Assembly (NCBI GenBank): GCA_964058805.1
Contig: CAXKVV010001484.1
Location: forward strand, 1-37,306
Length of the DNA stretch: 37,306 bases
Origin: Schoenoplectus triqueter
Lineage: Eukaryota; Streptophyta; Magnoliopsida; Poales; Cyperaceae
Direction: 5' to 3'
Both the position numbers and the translations under genes were made by a program. The notes below the pieces were generated by a model. The model saw only the letters and a program-made list of their open reading frames with translations, was not told the DNA's origin and did no database searches. The stretch's first letter is position 1, and each line of letters starts with the position of its first letter. Of this stretch, positions 1 through 11,720 are shown piece by piece.

Positions 1-560
1 AGAACCAGCAACTACAAAGAAGAAGTTCAGCAAACCGTCACATAACGGTTTGAAACCGTTACACAACGCTTTGTTGCGCATTGCTGACTATTTTGCTCAT
101 AACTTTTTAATACGATATCAGAATTCAATAATTAAAGATATTTTGGAAAGCTAAAAAAAATATCTACAATTTTTATATTTTTAGCTGTTCTAAATTTCAA
201 GCATATTGTATTCTAAAGTCTGATGAATATGACTAGATAACAGTTTCTTGATTTTGGCTTTTTCCGACCTATTTTAACTCAATTAATTTGATTTAAATTA
301 AATAATGATAAAAATAAAAACCTTTTAAATATTCTATTTTATGTTTTGACTTATTTTCTTGTCCAAGTGCTTGATTTTTATCCAGGTTCTTAATTTTTCT
401 TCTAAGAATTCTTACAAAATAACTCAAACATCGAAGTTATAAAATTTTAATTTATTATTTTGAAAATCAAAGAAATTATTTAGTAAACATGCTTATTCTT
501 TAGCCGTAGAGAAACTTTTGAATTGCGAGGTACCATTTATAAATAGAAAAAATAAAAAAC
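1..560. other. A+T-rich intergenic sequence with a short inverted motif
   Basis: No gene is visible. Positions 44-60 hold a perfect 8-bp inverted repeat around one base (AACGGTTT-G-AAACCGTT). Such AACGGTT motifs resemble the subterminal repeats of the CACTA element at 14986, so the window may begin inside the end of a related element, but no CACTA terminus is seen here. The rest is low-complexity A+T-rich sequence. Confidence 0.4.
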
Positions 561-1473
561 TTTTCGCATTAGCATGATTGGCTGGTTTTTCAGACACACT
601 AGCAAGTCCAGAGGTTTTTTCGGGCTTGTTTATTTTATTTTTTTACAACTGGCTATGTGGTCCTAGTTTTTAATTCGAGCCAATTTTTTTACTAAACTCG
701 TCAAAAGTAATAAATTCTAAATAAGTATCAAATAAATTTTTAAAGTGAAAAATAATAAATTCTGTATAATTTTTAAACGCTCCCAGATATGCTGGTCCGA
801 ATTTTTTCTACGGACAGATTTTTTTGAAAATTAATCCATATTATATGAAATTAATCTATACCACATAATTTAATAATAAAAATTAAACAAATAGAACAAC
901 TGTCAATAAAAATTAAACATGAAAAAATTTGATGGTGGCGTCATTGGTGAAATTAAGGTATAGGGTTTGGGGTTTATTTTTTCCTTACAGAGATCAAATT
1001 CATTCAAGAGGAAGAATACAGACAATGAGGAAATAAGTTTTGTTTTCTTGGTTTTTTTAAGTATAAGAAGAAAGATGGAATTTTTTATTTTTTTTTAAAT
1101 TTTGATTTAAAGAGTAAATTTTTGGTTTATTAAAATCAAAATTTTCTCTTGATTTTTTAATATTTTATAAGTACAAAATAATATACAAAATGAAAAAAAT
1201 ATAAAACTAAAATTTATCTCGGTCCCTTGTTATTTTGATAAAAAAAATATAAATAATTTATTACTTTCAATTTAAGATTTTGTTCGGCATCTATTTAGTA
1301 TTTATTACTTTCGAGGAGTTTAGTAAAAAAAAAATCTTGCCCGAATTAAGAATTCGGATCAAGTAGCTGGCTGTGAAAAAAAATGGTCCGAATTTTTTTC
1401 CACATGAAAAAAACTTCGGGCCTTGCTATTGTGTGTAAAAAATCAGCCAATCATGCTAATACATGCGAAATGT
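561..1473. mobile_element. Foldback-like DNA element with inverted arms of about 200 bp
   Basis: Two arms match as imperfect reverse complements: about 561-765 and about 1250-1473. Shared blocks in order are TTCGCAT, TAGCATGATTGGCTG, the ACACACTAGCAAG-like block, the CAGCCAGCTA-like block and AAGTAATAAATTCTAAATA-like sequence. The A+T-rich centre carries no coding region I recognise. Long arms suggest a Mutator-like or foldback non-autonomous element. I could not identify a target-site duplication, because both flanks are A/T runs, so the class is an inference and the outer edges are approximate. Confidence 0.55.
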
Positions 1474-1815
1474 TATTATTTTTTTATTTTGAAAAAAAAT
1501 GTAACTACTCTCTATTCTGGCCAATATCCAATTTCAACATCTTTTTGAAATTTTTATTAATAGAAAAGATAGAGTCAAATTCTTAAATTTCATAAATATT
1601 CATAAAGAATTTAGTATTTCATACTATTTGACCTCTCATTAAAAAAAAAACTAATTCTCGTCCTTTAGAATTAAAAAAAAAAGTTGGAAATGTGAGCTAC
1701 TTTATTTTCTACATTCTTATTCAATTGAGTCATGTTCGTTGAGAATAGATGCTATTTTTTCATCAATTCCTCAATTCCCTCTTCACTGAAGAGCTCCATT
1801 TAGAGTTAAGCTTGT
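1474..1815. other. Intergenic, nothing recognised
   Basis: A+T-rich sequence between two repeats. No gene or structured repeat was seen. Confidence 0.4.
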
Positions 1816-1821
1816 GGAAAC

Positions 1822-2346
1822 TAGGGCTGTCAAAAAAATTCGTGGCTCATGGCTCGCTCGGAATCGGCTCGTCATTGGCTCGCTTGTTAATGAACCGAGC
1901 CGTTAACAAGCCGGCTTGTTAAGCTCGTTAAGTTAATGAGCCGAGCTTGAGCTTAGGCCAGCTCGACTCGTTAAGCTCGTTTAGCTCGTTAAATTATTAA
2001 TATTCATTATTTATATATTTTTATTATGGACTTTTAGTATAATAAATAGTTTATAATATGATATGTACTTAAATTATTATATTAAATAATGTAAAATATT
2101 TTATTATTAGTTATTTTAATAATTTTTATATAAATTTGAATATAAAATATCATAAAAATATTATTAACTATTAAATTAGCCTTAATGAGGCTTAACGAGC
2201 CAGCTCGGTTAGCTCGTTAACTTAACGAGCCGATCTCAAGCCAAAGGTTTTGGCTCAGAAATAATTAGCGAACCAGCTCGGCTCGGCTCGTTAAGCTAAT
2301 GAGCCGAGCACCAGCTCGGCTCGGCTCGGCTAGTTTACAGCCACTA
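1822..2346. mobile_element. hAT-like MITE rich in GCTCG repeats
   Basis: The element starts TAGGGCTGTC and ends with the reverse complement of TAGTGGCTGT, so it has short terminal inverted repeats. GGAAAC lies directly on both sides (1816-1821 and 2347-2352), a 6-bp remnant of what in hAT elements is an 8-bp duplication. Both flanks of the interior are built from GCTCG/CGAGC and GAGCCGAGC iterations in opposite orientation; the centre is A+T-rich with no reading frame. Length 525 bp. The class comes from TIR shape and duplication; no transposase is present. Confidence 0.7.
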
Positions 2347-2352
2347 GGAAAC

Positions 2353-3733
2353 ATTGTACTTTATGGCCTCATAGACATTGCCCTTTTTCTGAGGTAAGGT
2401 CATATTCCTAAGAATATATATAGACATTAATGGTTAAATTTTCAGTGATTGTTGAAGGGACGGAGACAAATTGCCCAAGAAGAACAGAGACGGCTCATAA
2501 TGGCTGTTAGATGGGGAAACACTAGGAGACATAGGATATTAGGCTTCCAATTAAATGCCAGACGTTGATGCATGTTGACTTAAGTCTTTTGTTTGATATA
2601 GAAGAGGATTATTTTAATATAAGCGGTGTGATCGAGATTTCCATCTCAGGCAAAGTGAAATGAAATTAGAGGGAAGTGAATTGTTATTCACTTTATAACG
2701 GCAAAGTGAACAGATAATTAAAATGATCAAATATAAAAAAAAGTCAAAATTTAGAAAATTTTCTTAGTATTCTTTTTCCATAGAGATTTTAACTCACTCA
2801 ATCTTTCTTAAATCACATTTACTGTATCTAGTTGTTTAAATTTGATTAAATATAACTATAAAAGATATATAAACATATCTAAGTTTCAATGTTATTAAGG
2901 TCACAAAAGAAATCTAAAGTATGAACATACTTCTTCACATGTTGTTCAATATGATTTTATATGTATTATTTATCTGAAAAAATTATACACATTTATTTAC
3001 AGTAACGAATGAGATATCATTTGATTGATGATCAAACACAGTCATATAATTATCATGCCAATTTTATATTAATATTTTTCATATTTTAGAATTTCCATGA
3101 AATTACAATTCCAGATGAGACTTGAATAATTAAAAAAATCAACATATTTATTGAAACACACCGTGAACACATTGTAATACAATTGTATTTATTAAATTTA
3201 GTTCCAATATATATAACATTATTTGCGCATATTTATTTGAATTTTTTATATATTTTTTGTAGAAAAAGGTACAAACATTAACTGGTTACTACATTTTTCC
3301 TGAATAAAAGTTCTACTACTGTATAGCCAAAAGAGTCCCGAGAGCACTCAGTCATGTTCGGTCCCATGTTCATGTAATTTGACAAAATCAGAAAAGTCTC
3401 TCAATTCTGGGATCAATTCTAGACTGAGTCCAACAATGCATGTGCCGCCCTTACTAGTGAATAGATGAGTGTCAAACCTTCCATTTGGTGAAACCAAACA
3501 ATTATAAGTTCAGCATTCCGTTTCTTATCTACATTCCGTTTCTCATCTACACCAAGTTTTAAGTACCTCAATTTCCTGAGAACATTTTTTCCATAACAAA
3601 ATCCTCTCACCCAAGCCTGCCATTACTTATGTGCTCAGCTATTATTGAAGTGCTCTGGAATCTTAACGAAAATAGTAGAGTTAAGAAACATTATTTTCTT
3701 TTTGCTGGCGCCTGGGACCGGGAGTGTGTTGAC
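2353..3733. other. Gene-poor A+T-rich intergenic sequence
   Basis: No gene is recognised. A 63-codon open frame on the minus strand (3419-3610) has no family signature, and part of it comes from a short direct repeat near 3525-3555. Most of the region is low-complexity A+T. Confidence 0.4.
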
Positions 3734-4217
3734 TAGAGCTGCAAACAAATTAAATTTGATCGAACTCACTAGTATTTGAGTTTGATTTGAAATTATTTCA
3801 AACTAAATTGAATTCAAACTAAATCGAACTCGAACTAAATATAACTCAAACTGAAATTAAACTCTAAACAAACTCAATTATTTTAATTTTTATATTAATT
3901 TTCATATTAATATTTTCTTAATTTTACATACAAATTTTTAAAAACTAATTAATATTAATTAATTTAACAATAAATTAATACTATTTTATTTATTTTATAA
4001 TAAAATAATTTTATTATTGCATATATTATTATTTAAAAATATATGTAAATAACTAAATACTGAACTATTATGAATCAAATTTGAACTAATTTATTAAAAA
4101 AATTATCAAACCGAACTCGAATCGAACTAACAAAAAAATCTCATTGAACGAACCGAACTCAAACTAAAATCTAAAATCGAATAGAACGTCGAAAGAATTG
4201 AACTTTCTTGTAGCCCA
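3734..4217. mobile_element. hAT-like MITE rich in CGAACT repeats
   Basis: The left end TAGAGCTGCAAA pairs imperfectly with the right end, whose reverse complement is TGGGCTACAAG. The interior is iterated GAACTCAAACT/TCGAACT units at both ends around an A+T-rich core. Flanking 8-mers (GTGTTGAC and GTGTAAAG) match at 5 of 8 positions, consistent with an old, eroded target duplication. It resembles the element at 1822 in layout. Edges are approximate. Confidence 0.5.
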
Positions 4218-5502
4218 GTGTAAAGAATGGCCATTAAAAGATAGCCTAAATTAAACACAGCAAATGCCAGGTTGATAACCATCCATTTAGACCGGATCCG
4301 AGCCACGAAATTTTAATTGAAAAGAGAAAAAAGAAACAGATATTTCTTTTTTTAATCTTCTCAATCCACAAAAGGGCATTTAAATGAAGGATAGAAAGCA
4401 GCGCAAATTTCACATCAGAGAAACAAAGTACTTGACTTTGCATAGAAAAAAACGGAAATAAGACAGAAAGCTCAACTGCTTCAAGGATTGGAGATGTAAG
4501 CAATAAATACCACTTCCTACACCTCCACCAAAGGGTCCTTGTTAATGTCAGTGACTGGGTGTTAAAGACATCTGCTAAAGATGAAAAGTAGCAACTGGTT
4601 CTGTGGATTAGGATAATTTTCATCAAAAGGCCCTTGTTAATGTCAGTGACTGGGTGAAAATGATATATTCTAAAGATGAAAAGTGCAACCGGTTCTGTGG
4701 ATAATGATAAGGCAAAGGAAATTGGGTGCGGCAAAGACATCATGTGGGGCTGTGCCTAATTGAGGAACACCAAAGAGCAAAACAAGTACTGAGTACCAAG
4801 TAGAATTGCGAGACATAAATCATTTAAAAGACAGCATGAAAATCTTTAAAAAAACAAAAAACTAATTAAAAAAACTAAAAAATGGTGAATTTTGGTATTC
4901 TACGAGATTTTGATATGAGGAATTCATTGAGCTGATTTTTTGACAAAAGAATTCTTTCAACTACTTAAATTAAAATTTCAGACATGAAAGCTTAAAAATT
5001 CGATCCATTAGCATATCAATTGATATGTTAATGTCAGTACATTAGCAAAACCCTAACAATGAGTTTTTTTTCTTGACAACTAAAAAAAATAGGGTTTTAT
5101 GATATATGAAATCATTTAGCTCATTTAGACTGTCATCTCCCCCGAAAAAACCAAAAAAAAAAAGTTAATATAAATAAATAAAATAATAAGAGAATGCATC
5201 TGAGAATTCTACTGAAAAGACAAGGATGAAAAAGCACGTGCTGCTATAAAATTATTGTAATTTTCATTCATAATACATTTTTTTTTAAGGTGGCATGAAA
5301 TACCACTGGCTTTCATTACTTGAACCCAGATTTACACCCTCAAATAAGGAAATAAAAACCTTCAACCCAGGAACTGAAAGGTAACAACCCTATCTAGTAG
5401 ACAGATTGATTTTTTTTTTTTTGCAAAATGAATAATTCATATTGCATCATTTACCAGAAAAATCAATGAATCTCTTCTAGAACCTGTATTAATAAGTTTC
5501 TA
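4218..5502. other. Intergenic sequence with a diverged tandem duplication
   Basis: No convincing gene. A direct duplication with period about 95 bp is visible: 4537-4616 and 4632-4710 share CCTTGTTAATGTCAGTGACTGGGTG-type sequence followed by CTAAAGATGAAAAGT and GGTTCTGTGGAT. The 165-codon minus-strand frame at 4246-4743 runs through both copies and has no family signature. The part next to 5503 is probably the 3' untranslated region of the glutaredoxin-like gene. Confidence 0.4.
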
Positions 5503-6486
5503 TTACTGATCAAATGCAGTAGATATTTTCTTCTGTAAAAGCTCCACTCCTAAGCGTGGAGATAATCTGGGAAGTACTTCCTGTAAGAAATATAATTATT
5601 TATAATCCCAAAAGTATCATATTCAACTATTAAACTAAAAGTGAAAAACAGCAATGGGCTATGTGCTATTATTTCCTGCCCAAGAAAATGAAAATGAAAC
5701 CGAAACCATATGTTCTAGTACCCTACCAGTATATAAGATGAAATTAACAATACCAGGCAGAAGCTGTTACTTGCTCCTTGTTCTCTTTTATATATGTGTT
5801 ATGTGCATCACTGCACATGTGAGCACTAGTAACAGCTTTAGTCACAATTATTGCTTTGTTGATCAGGCAGTCGAGCAAGGCTCATTATATTGTATTAGTA
5901 CCAGTATGTTAGGTCCAGTACAATTACGGTGTTATCTATCTCTAGACCTTTAGGCAATCCTCACAGACTAACCCAAAACTACTTGTTCCTCATCTAATCT
6001 GTCACCCGACAGTAAAAGAACCGTATTAAAAAAAAAATAAAGAAAAGAGTAAAATAACGAATTCAATTCCATCAGAAAGAACTCTTGCGAACACAAGAAT
6101 CTCATACTGGTACTTCTGCTCCCGCTCCCATTCGGGATTTGTCGTTATATCGCGTACCTGAAAAGATTTCCAACAAATTAATTTAAAACAACAAAAAGAT
6201 ATCAACAGAATTTTAACAGTAAACTATCACAAACTGAATGAAGATAAAAGCGGGGCGTGCGAAACTCGTGCCTGGAGATCGACCGAGCGGAGAGAGTGTG
6301 GCCCGTCGAGGGAGAAAGCAACGCTGAGCTTCTCCTTGAGGCCATCGCAGAGGCAGCAACGAGGATTCGAGTAAAGCACCAGCTGCCGCCGAGCTTCCCC
6401 TCAGCCACCGGACATGGACGAGACAATCCGCAAATGCCGCGGCGTGAGGCGCGGTGGAGTTTGGTTGCTGCCATAACTGTAACCAT
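5503..6486 (-). pseudogene. Glutaredoxin-like (DUF836, thioredoxin-fold) gene, probably decayed
   Basis: Three blocks on the minus strand join into one family: 6400-6272 (43 codons with LVLYSNPRCCLCDGLKEKL and ending SVDLQ), 6157-6059 (33 codons with RDITTNPEW), and 5580-5503 (25 codons with LPRLSPRLGVELLQKKI, then TAA). This is the plant glutaredoxin-like DUF836 family: a CxxC motif (here CCLC) in a thioredoxin fold, usually with a plastid or mitochondrial leader. Defects are visible. TGA at 6403-6401 lies directly upstream in frame, and the likely start codons (ATG at 6474 or 6486) are in another frame, so one base appears lost in the leader. Intron 1 (6271-6158) begins with GC instead of GT. 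The cis-proline expected in the IPV-type motif is replaced (EILVF). Intron 2 (6058-5581) is GT-AG. The family call is firm; inactivity is an inference, and an assembly error could explain the frameshift. Confidence 0.75.
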
Positions 6487-6489
6487 CGC

Positions 6490-7737
6490 AATCTCAATCC
6501 CAGACTCCCAGCCCTTGATGATCAAGGTGGTAGCGGATTTAGAATTAGCCTATTAGATTGATTCCATTTCAAGGAAGACCGCTTTTGGGTTAATTTCGGC
6601 TTTAGAATGAGTGGCCCGCTTCAATTCCTGGTAATCAAGCCCGTTTATTCGAGGAGCCGTAAGGTGTTTTATGGATGGTACAACATGAATTGAGTGGACG
6701 AAAATTCCTCTTCATTGTTTTATCAAGGCTAGTGTCAAGCATTAAACATTTGTGAATTCTGATGAAACGAGAACTAAAAAACAAATTTTAAATTGATTAG
6801 AAATATGAAGAGGTTCCGACGTTTTCATTTTTATTCGGTTAATTTTTTTTGAAAGTCACTAAATTATATCTCAAATTCATATTTGTCACTGATATTTTAT
6901 TTATTTATTTTTAGTCACTAAATTTTAATGTTTATTTAAATTTGATCACTTTGATATTTTTTTTCAATTCAAATTTAATGGATCATATTAAAGTTTGAAC
7001 ACATATATTTTTATATAAATTTTAAAAATATGATAATATAAGACATAAATTAATTATTTTTATTTTCTTCTATAAAAAAAATAGAAAACTTGTATGTTTT
7101 CAAATATGCATTATTTCTTAGAAGCATTTGTATTATTTAAAATATGTATTTGTAGCATAATTTTTAAATTAGTTAATTAAATAAATATATTACTTGTTCT
7201 TTATATAGGTTAAATCATATAAATTGAAATATCTTTAACCATAAAATATCATTTTTTAATTATAGTATGACATTAATATCTCTAAATAAAAAGAAAATAA
7301 AAAACCTCTTCTTCAAACAAATAAAATTAGATAATCGATATTGTTTACCTCTGAAATGTCGAGATAAGAAGATATTCAAGATATGCCAAACAGAAATTAA
7401 TATGCCTGAAATTAAATAAAATTATGTCCTGAGCTCAAATCCAAGTCTCACTATGAACTCTGATAAATTATAATTTTCTGATATATTAATAGTACCCTCA
7501 AAAAATTCTAACAAAAATAACTAGAATCAGGTTGAGCACGCTAAGCCATTTCCACCGTTGGGCTGGAATTAGCTATTGTTTACTGGACCTGGTATATATA
7601 TTCATGTCAAGCCCATTTAGAACTGCTGAAATAGTTCTAGTTTTTCTTAGTCAGTGTAGCATTTTGTTCATTTTTTCTGTTCCATTTCTGGGCATTCCAT
7701 TATAAAGTGACATTTAGAAGTTTTTCCCAATCAGTCT
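6490..7737. other. Upstream flank of the glutaredoxin-like gene, then A+T-rich DNA
   Basis: The first 150 bp probably hold the promoter of the minus-strand gene; GGCCC occurs near 6613. From about 6830 to 7000 the phrase AGTCACTAAATT recurs, suggesting an old repeat, but I could not define its ends. No gene was seen. Confidence 0.35.
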
Positions 7738-7745
7738 CAAATAAG

Positions 7746-7939
7746 CAGGGGCGAAGACATGGGGTTGTTGGAGGGGCCGGCACCCCATAATTTATATAAA
7801 TTAATAAAATTTATTAACCTTTATTTATATTAGTATGATATTTAGGTATGAAATACCCTCTATAATTTTATTTTAAATATATAGACTATTTAATTAAATT
7901 ATCAGTACCCCTTAAATTCGAATCCTGATTCCGCCCCTG
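7746..7939. mobile_element. hAT MITE of the CAGGGGCGGA type with perfect 8-bp TSD
   Basis: The element begins CAGGGGCG and ends CGCCCCTG, an exact terminal inverted repeat. CAAATAAG is present immediately outside on both sides (7738-7745 and 7940-7947), the 8-bp target duplication typical of hAT transposons. Length 194 bp with an A+T-rich core and no coding capacity. The clean duplication argues for a relatively recent insertion. Confidence 0.9.
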
Positions 7940-7947
7940 CAAATAAG

Positions 7948-9459
7948 TATTTTGACTAATACATGTTAGCCTGAGTGACTAAACATGTCCGGATGGTTAA
8001 TTTGTGGAGTTCTCATTTCATAAGATGGAAGAAACACTTAAATGAGAGAAGCAAACTTAATCTATTGTTATTCACAGCCATATCTTTTCAGGTTTATCTG
8101 ATCTGAAAACCATGGCGATCTGTGCAAAAAAAAAAAAGGAGAATTTGGCAGTTTATCTGATCATATATATATATATATATATCAAGATATATGCTACGCA
8201 GTGCACACCTCATCCGGGAGTCATATTCTGAGTAAAACAAACAAACAAACAAACATTATTGTACACGTCAGCGTAGCCGCAGCAAAGCAGCGGGACCAGA
8301 AAATGAGGGATGATATCAGAAAAAAAAAATGCAGGATAACAGCAGTTATGAGGGGAAAAGAACATGAAAAGGATAATCAGATTCGTACAGACAGGAAGCT
8401 TCATTGCTTCTTCCTTGGTCCTTTTGGTCCTCTTGATCTGAAGCCTTGCGCACACTGTGCAGTTATGGAGTCCAGCACTCCAGCTGCTCAGCGAAAGACA
8501 GCGATGTTTAGTCCAGTTAATTCTTTTTATTCTTCACTTATAAAAGGTTATAATTCAAATTGGTGTCGATTTCCTTTTGACCCAACTATTATGGTTTCTG
8601 GTGGAACGAATACATCAGTAATATTAATTCCTATATTTTCATTTTACTGTTGGTTTTGGGATCTAGGCTGTTAAAACGTGTGTAGCTGAGCATATAGGAG
8701 AAGCAACTCACACGGTCACACCTACCTTAGATCGAGGCCTTGTCCTCTGTTATTTTAATCAAATTCCAATGACGTGCAATTTGTACCCCAGGTCAAGATT
8801 GGAAATGGAAACTTGATCCGTCAAATTCGATTGTGCGATATGTTACATTAAGAAACCAGGAACGTCGAAGGAATTAAAAACAAGAAAATTAAATATATCT
8901 GATAACATATTTTGATATCTCACCTAAGTTTGGCTGGTTGGTATTCTAACTTTATTCTATATAATTTGTAAATTAGGGTCCATACTAGTTTCGTATGCAA
9001 TTTAGACATGCAATATACACCATAGATAAAACTTCGAATGCTTTTCAAAACAAGCGTAGCCACTTCAATTCATGAATACTTGAATAGCATGTTCATGTAA
9101 TTGGGGACATAACAGAGGACAACCTTACCTTTTAGCCCACCCTCATTTAGTCATTTATGAGTTTTCTATTTAGGTTCAACAAATCTAGCTCCCTGTGCAT
9201 CTGGAATTCTGGTTGAAGGTGACATGCATGTAATAGATAGATTTTATGAAATGACTGAAGTGGATAATAAAAAGTTCTTGGTTTTTACTTTTTTGACCCA
9301 GTACTACTGGATGAATATTAACAATATCATGATAAAAATATCTCTGAGAGATGCCTTTGCGTCAAAACATGAATTTATAATCAATTCATGACAAAAATAT
9401 CTCAAACTATCATACAAGTTTTTAAAATTATCCAAGAAAAAAATAAGTAGATAATATAA
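7948..9459. other. Intergenic sequence with microsatellites, no confident gene
   Basis: (AT)10 lies at 8163-8182 and a short CAAA repeat near 8238-8254. Around 8270-8520 the composition is more balanced and both strands are open: a plus frame at 8201-8674, and a minus frame ending in basic residues near 8400. Neither shows a known domain. An unrecognised exon or untranslated region is possible. The rest is A+T-rich. Confidence 0.35.
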
Positions 9460-11720
9460 ATATCAGGCATTAAATTATATTAGAATATATTAAAAAGCAT
9501 TTAAATATTCGGCTCTTGTTTATTTATAACTCATTTATAATGGAAATACCAAAAAATAACAGAAATATTTTCAATTTAAATTTAAATTTTATACAAGTTC
9601 ATAAATTTTTTTCGACCAAAATAAATAAGATAAGATACTTGTTACATGCAAAATCTTACTTGAAGGCACTTAAAACGCATTTTAATGGTTCTATTCTTAT
9701 TTTTAATTAGTTTACGGCTAATTTGTATTTGAAGTATCACAAAAACTCACAAAAATATTTCAAAATTAAGTATTCAAAAAATTAATAAATATAGCGGATT
9801 AAAATAAGTTAGAAAATAATCTGTAAATAAAATAAAATTTTATTATAACGCCTTTAAATTATTTTCAAATATATATTAAAATGCATTTAAAATAAGGCAT
9901 AAAATTGGATTTTACTAGAATGCATTGTAAAATGAATTTTAAAGATTTTGTACTTAATTTAATCAATTTATGTCTCATTTGTATTCGAATATTCATAGAA
10001 ACTCTCAAAATTTTCAAAATCTTCTATATGTTTATAAATTTACTTGAAAAAATAAATTAGAAAACTGCTTTAAAATAATACAATAATGAATTTAAATGAG
10101 TTTCTTCATGTTTTCTTTTATTAATCTGTGACGAATTTGTTATCAAAATACAACAATCACTAGCAAGTTGTTTTCAATCATGTCTTCTGAAGGATTAATT
10201 TTTCCAATTTAAATAAATTTGATGAGATAGATATTGTGCATGAAGTAATACAATAATGCATTTAAAACACAATTTAAAGGGTTTTGTTCTTGTTTTTAGT
10301 CAGTTGATTCCACATTTGTAATCAAAATACCATATACACACACTAAAATGTTCCAAATTTTGTGTACTACAAGTTTATATATTTATCCGAGCAAAACAAA
10401 TTAGATTATGCAAAAATAATATTAGAAAACCATTAAGTCTTATACAAGTTCCATTAAGTCTTATCTAAGTTTTTAATTTTATCAGACTAAATTATACTAT
10501 AATGCATTTTTAATATTGTTCGTTTTATGTTTTTAACGAACCTATGCCTCATTTGTTATTGAAAAAAAAATCAAACTAAATGCACTCAAAACACATTTTA
10601 AAGATTTAGTTCTTGTTTTTAATAAACTTATATCTTATCTGTAACTGAAATATCACAAAGGCTCTCACATATTTCATATTAAGTCTTCGAGTAAAGATAC
10701 TATGAGTTTAACTCAAAAATTACATCAAATCATCTCTTATAGTAGCCCAAACATCCGATTGCATTTTCCAACTGAAATGGAAAATTACTACTGAAATTGT
10801 ATTGTACATCCAAAATAGAAAGAAAATATGATCCCAAGCGGATACTTGACAAGTTCCCCCTCGTCCAGGTCCATCACAAGGAAAACAAAAACTAATATTT
10901 GCTTTATCAGGGATCAAACGGGAACTGCGAGCAAATAGAACACCCTTCAGTAGTATCAATACAGTCACATGTATAGCTAGTTAAGAATTCTTATTGGAAA
11001 CTGGAAAAAATATTCTGATTTTGAGGTGGGACGGAAATGAATCAAACGTTGAATGTTTTATTATTAATTTTAGAGCTGATTTTCAAAAATTAAAAACCAT
11101 GACTTAAAAAATTCAAAACACTCTAAATTTTTTCATCCCATAAGATTTTCATATAAAGAATTTAATGAGAATGATAAATTAAAATTTAAAAATGATTTGA
11201 TATACTTTTTGAGTTAAACTCACATAACGCCTCCGTGAGGTTAAGCTCACAGTATCTTTACTCTAAGTCTTCTAGAAGTTTTTGTATTTTTTTTCGAGCA
11301 AAATAAATTAGATAACATGCATATCAGACCTAAAATTAAACAAAATTCCTTTAATATCCATTTTAAAGATTATGTTCATCTTGTTTTTAATTAATTTTAG
11401 CCTCATTTTCTATTGAAAAATCATCAAAGTTCACAGAAATATTTCAAATTAACTCTTAGACAAATATAGATATATATTAGGCAACATTTTATACTAGAAT
11501 ACCTTTAAATGGTATTTAATATGTTTGTTCTTGTTATTAATCAATTTACGGCTCATTTATAATTGGCACGTCACAAAAATCTTTCAAATTAAGTCTTAAA
11601 AAATTATAAATTTATCTGACTAAAATAAATCGGATAAGAACATATTAGACATAAAATGACTATAATGCATTGAATTGTATTATAATTATATTCATGTTTT
11701 ATAAAAATCATATAAATATC
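9460..11720. repeat. Degenerate tandem array, units roughly 130-260 bp
   Basis: A set of phrases recurs in the same order: AATGCATTTAAAA, TGTTCTTGTTTTTAAT, GGCTCATTTGTAATTGAAAT, TCACAAAAACTCAC, TTTCAAATTAAGTCTT, then CGAGCAAAATAAATTAGAT. The CTCATTTGTAAT-like landmark is found near 9527, 9715, 9972, 10128, 10311, 10546, 10633, 11402 and 11533. After removing the MULE insert (10689-11263), most intervals are near 130-260 bp. Copies are strongly diverged, so this looks like an old satellite-like array or the internal repeat of a lost element. It has no coding capacity. Confidence 0.6.
10689..11263. mobile_element. Mutator-like MITE with perfect 9-bp TSD
   Basis: Both ends read GAGTAAAGATACT inward, and TAAGTCTTC flanks both sides (10680-10688 and 11264-11272). 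A 9-bp target duplication is characteristic of Mutator-like elements. The inverted similarity continues through GTTTAACTCAAAAA and ATCAAATCAT, giving arms of about 45 bp on the left; the right arm carries about 25 extra bases with their own small GTGAG/CTCAC inverted repeat. The interior includes an open minus frame (10720-10968) that I do not recognise. Length 575 bp. Confidence 0.85.

Noticed and set aside
4246..4743. 165-codon minus-strand frame
   Set aside because: It crosses a tandem duplication, has no family signature and has no splice or promoter support.
6202..6556. Open frames on both strands over glutaredoxin-like exon 1
   Set aside because: The third minus frame gives the glutaredoxin domain, so the others are shadows of a G+C-rich exon.
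7905..7935. TTCGAATCC resembling a tRNA B box
   Set aside because: No A box, acceptor stem or cloverleaf is present, and the sequence belongs to the MITE at 7746.
8201..8674. 157-codon plus-strand frame
   Set aside because: It starts in a microsatellite region and shows no domain, and the opposite strand is also partly open. An unknown exon remains possible but cannot be supported.
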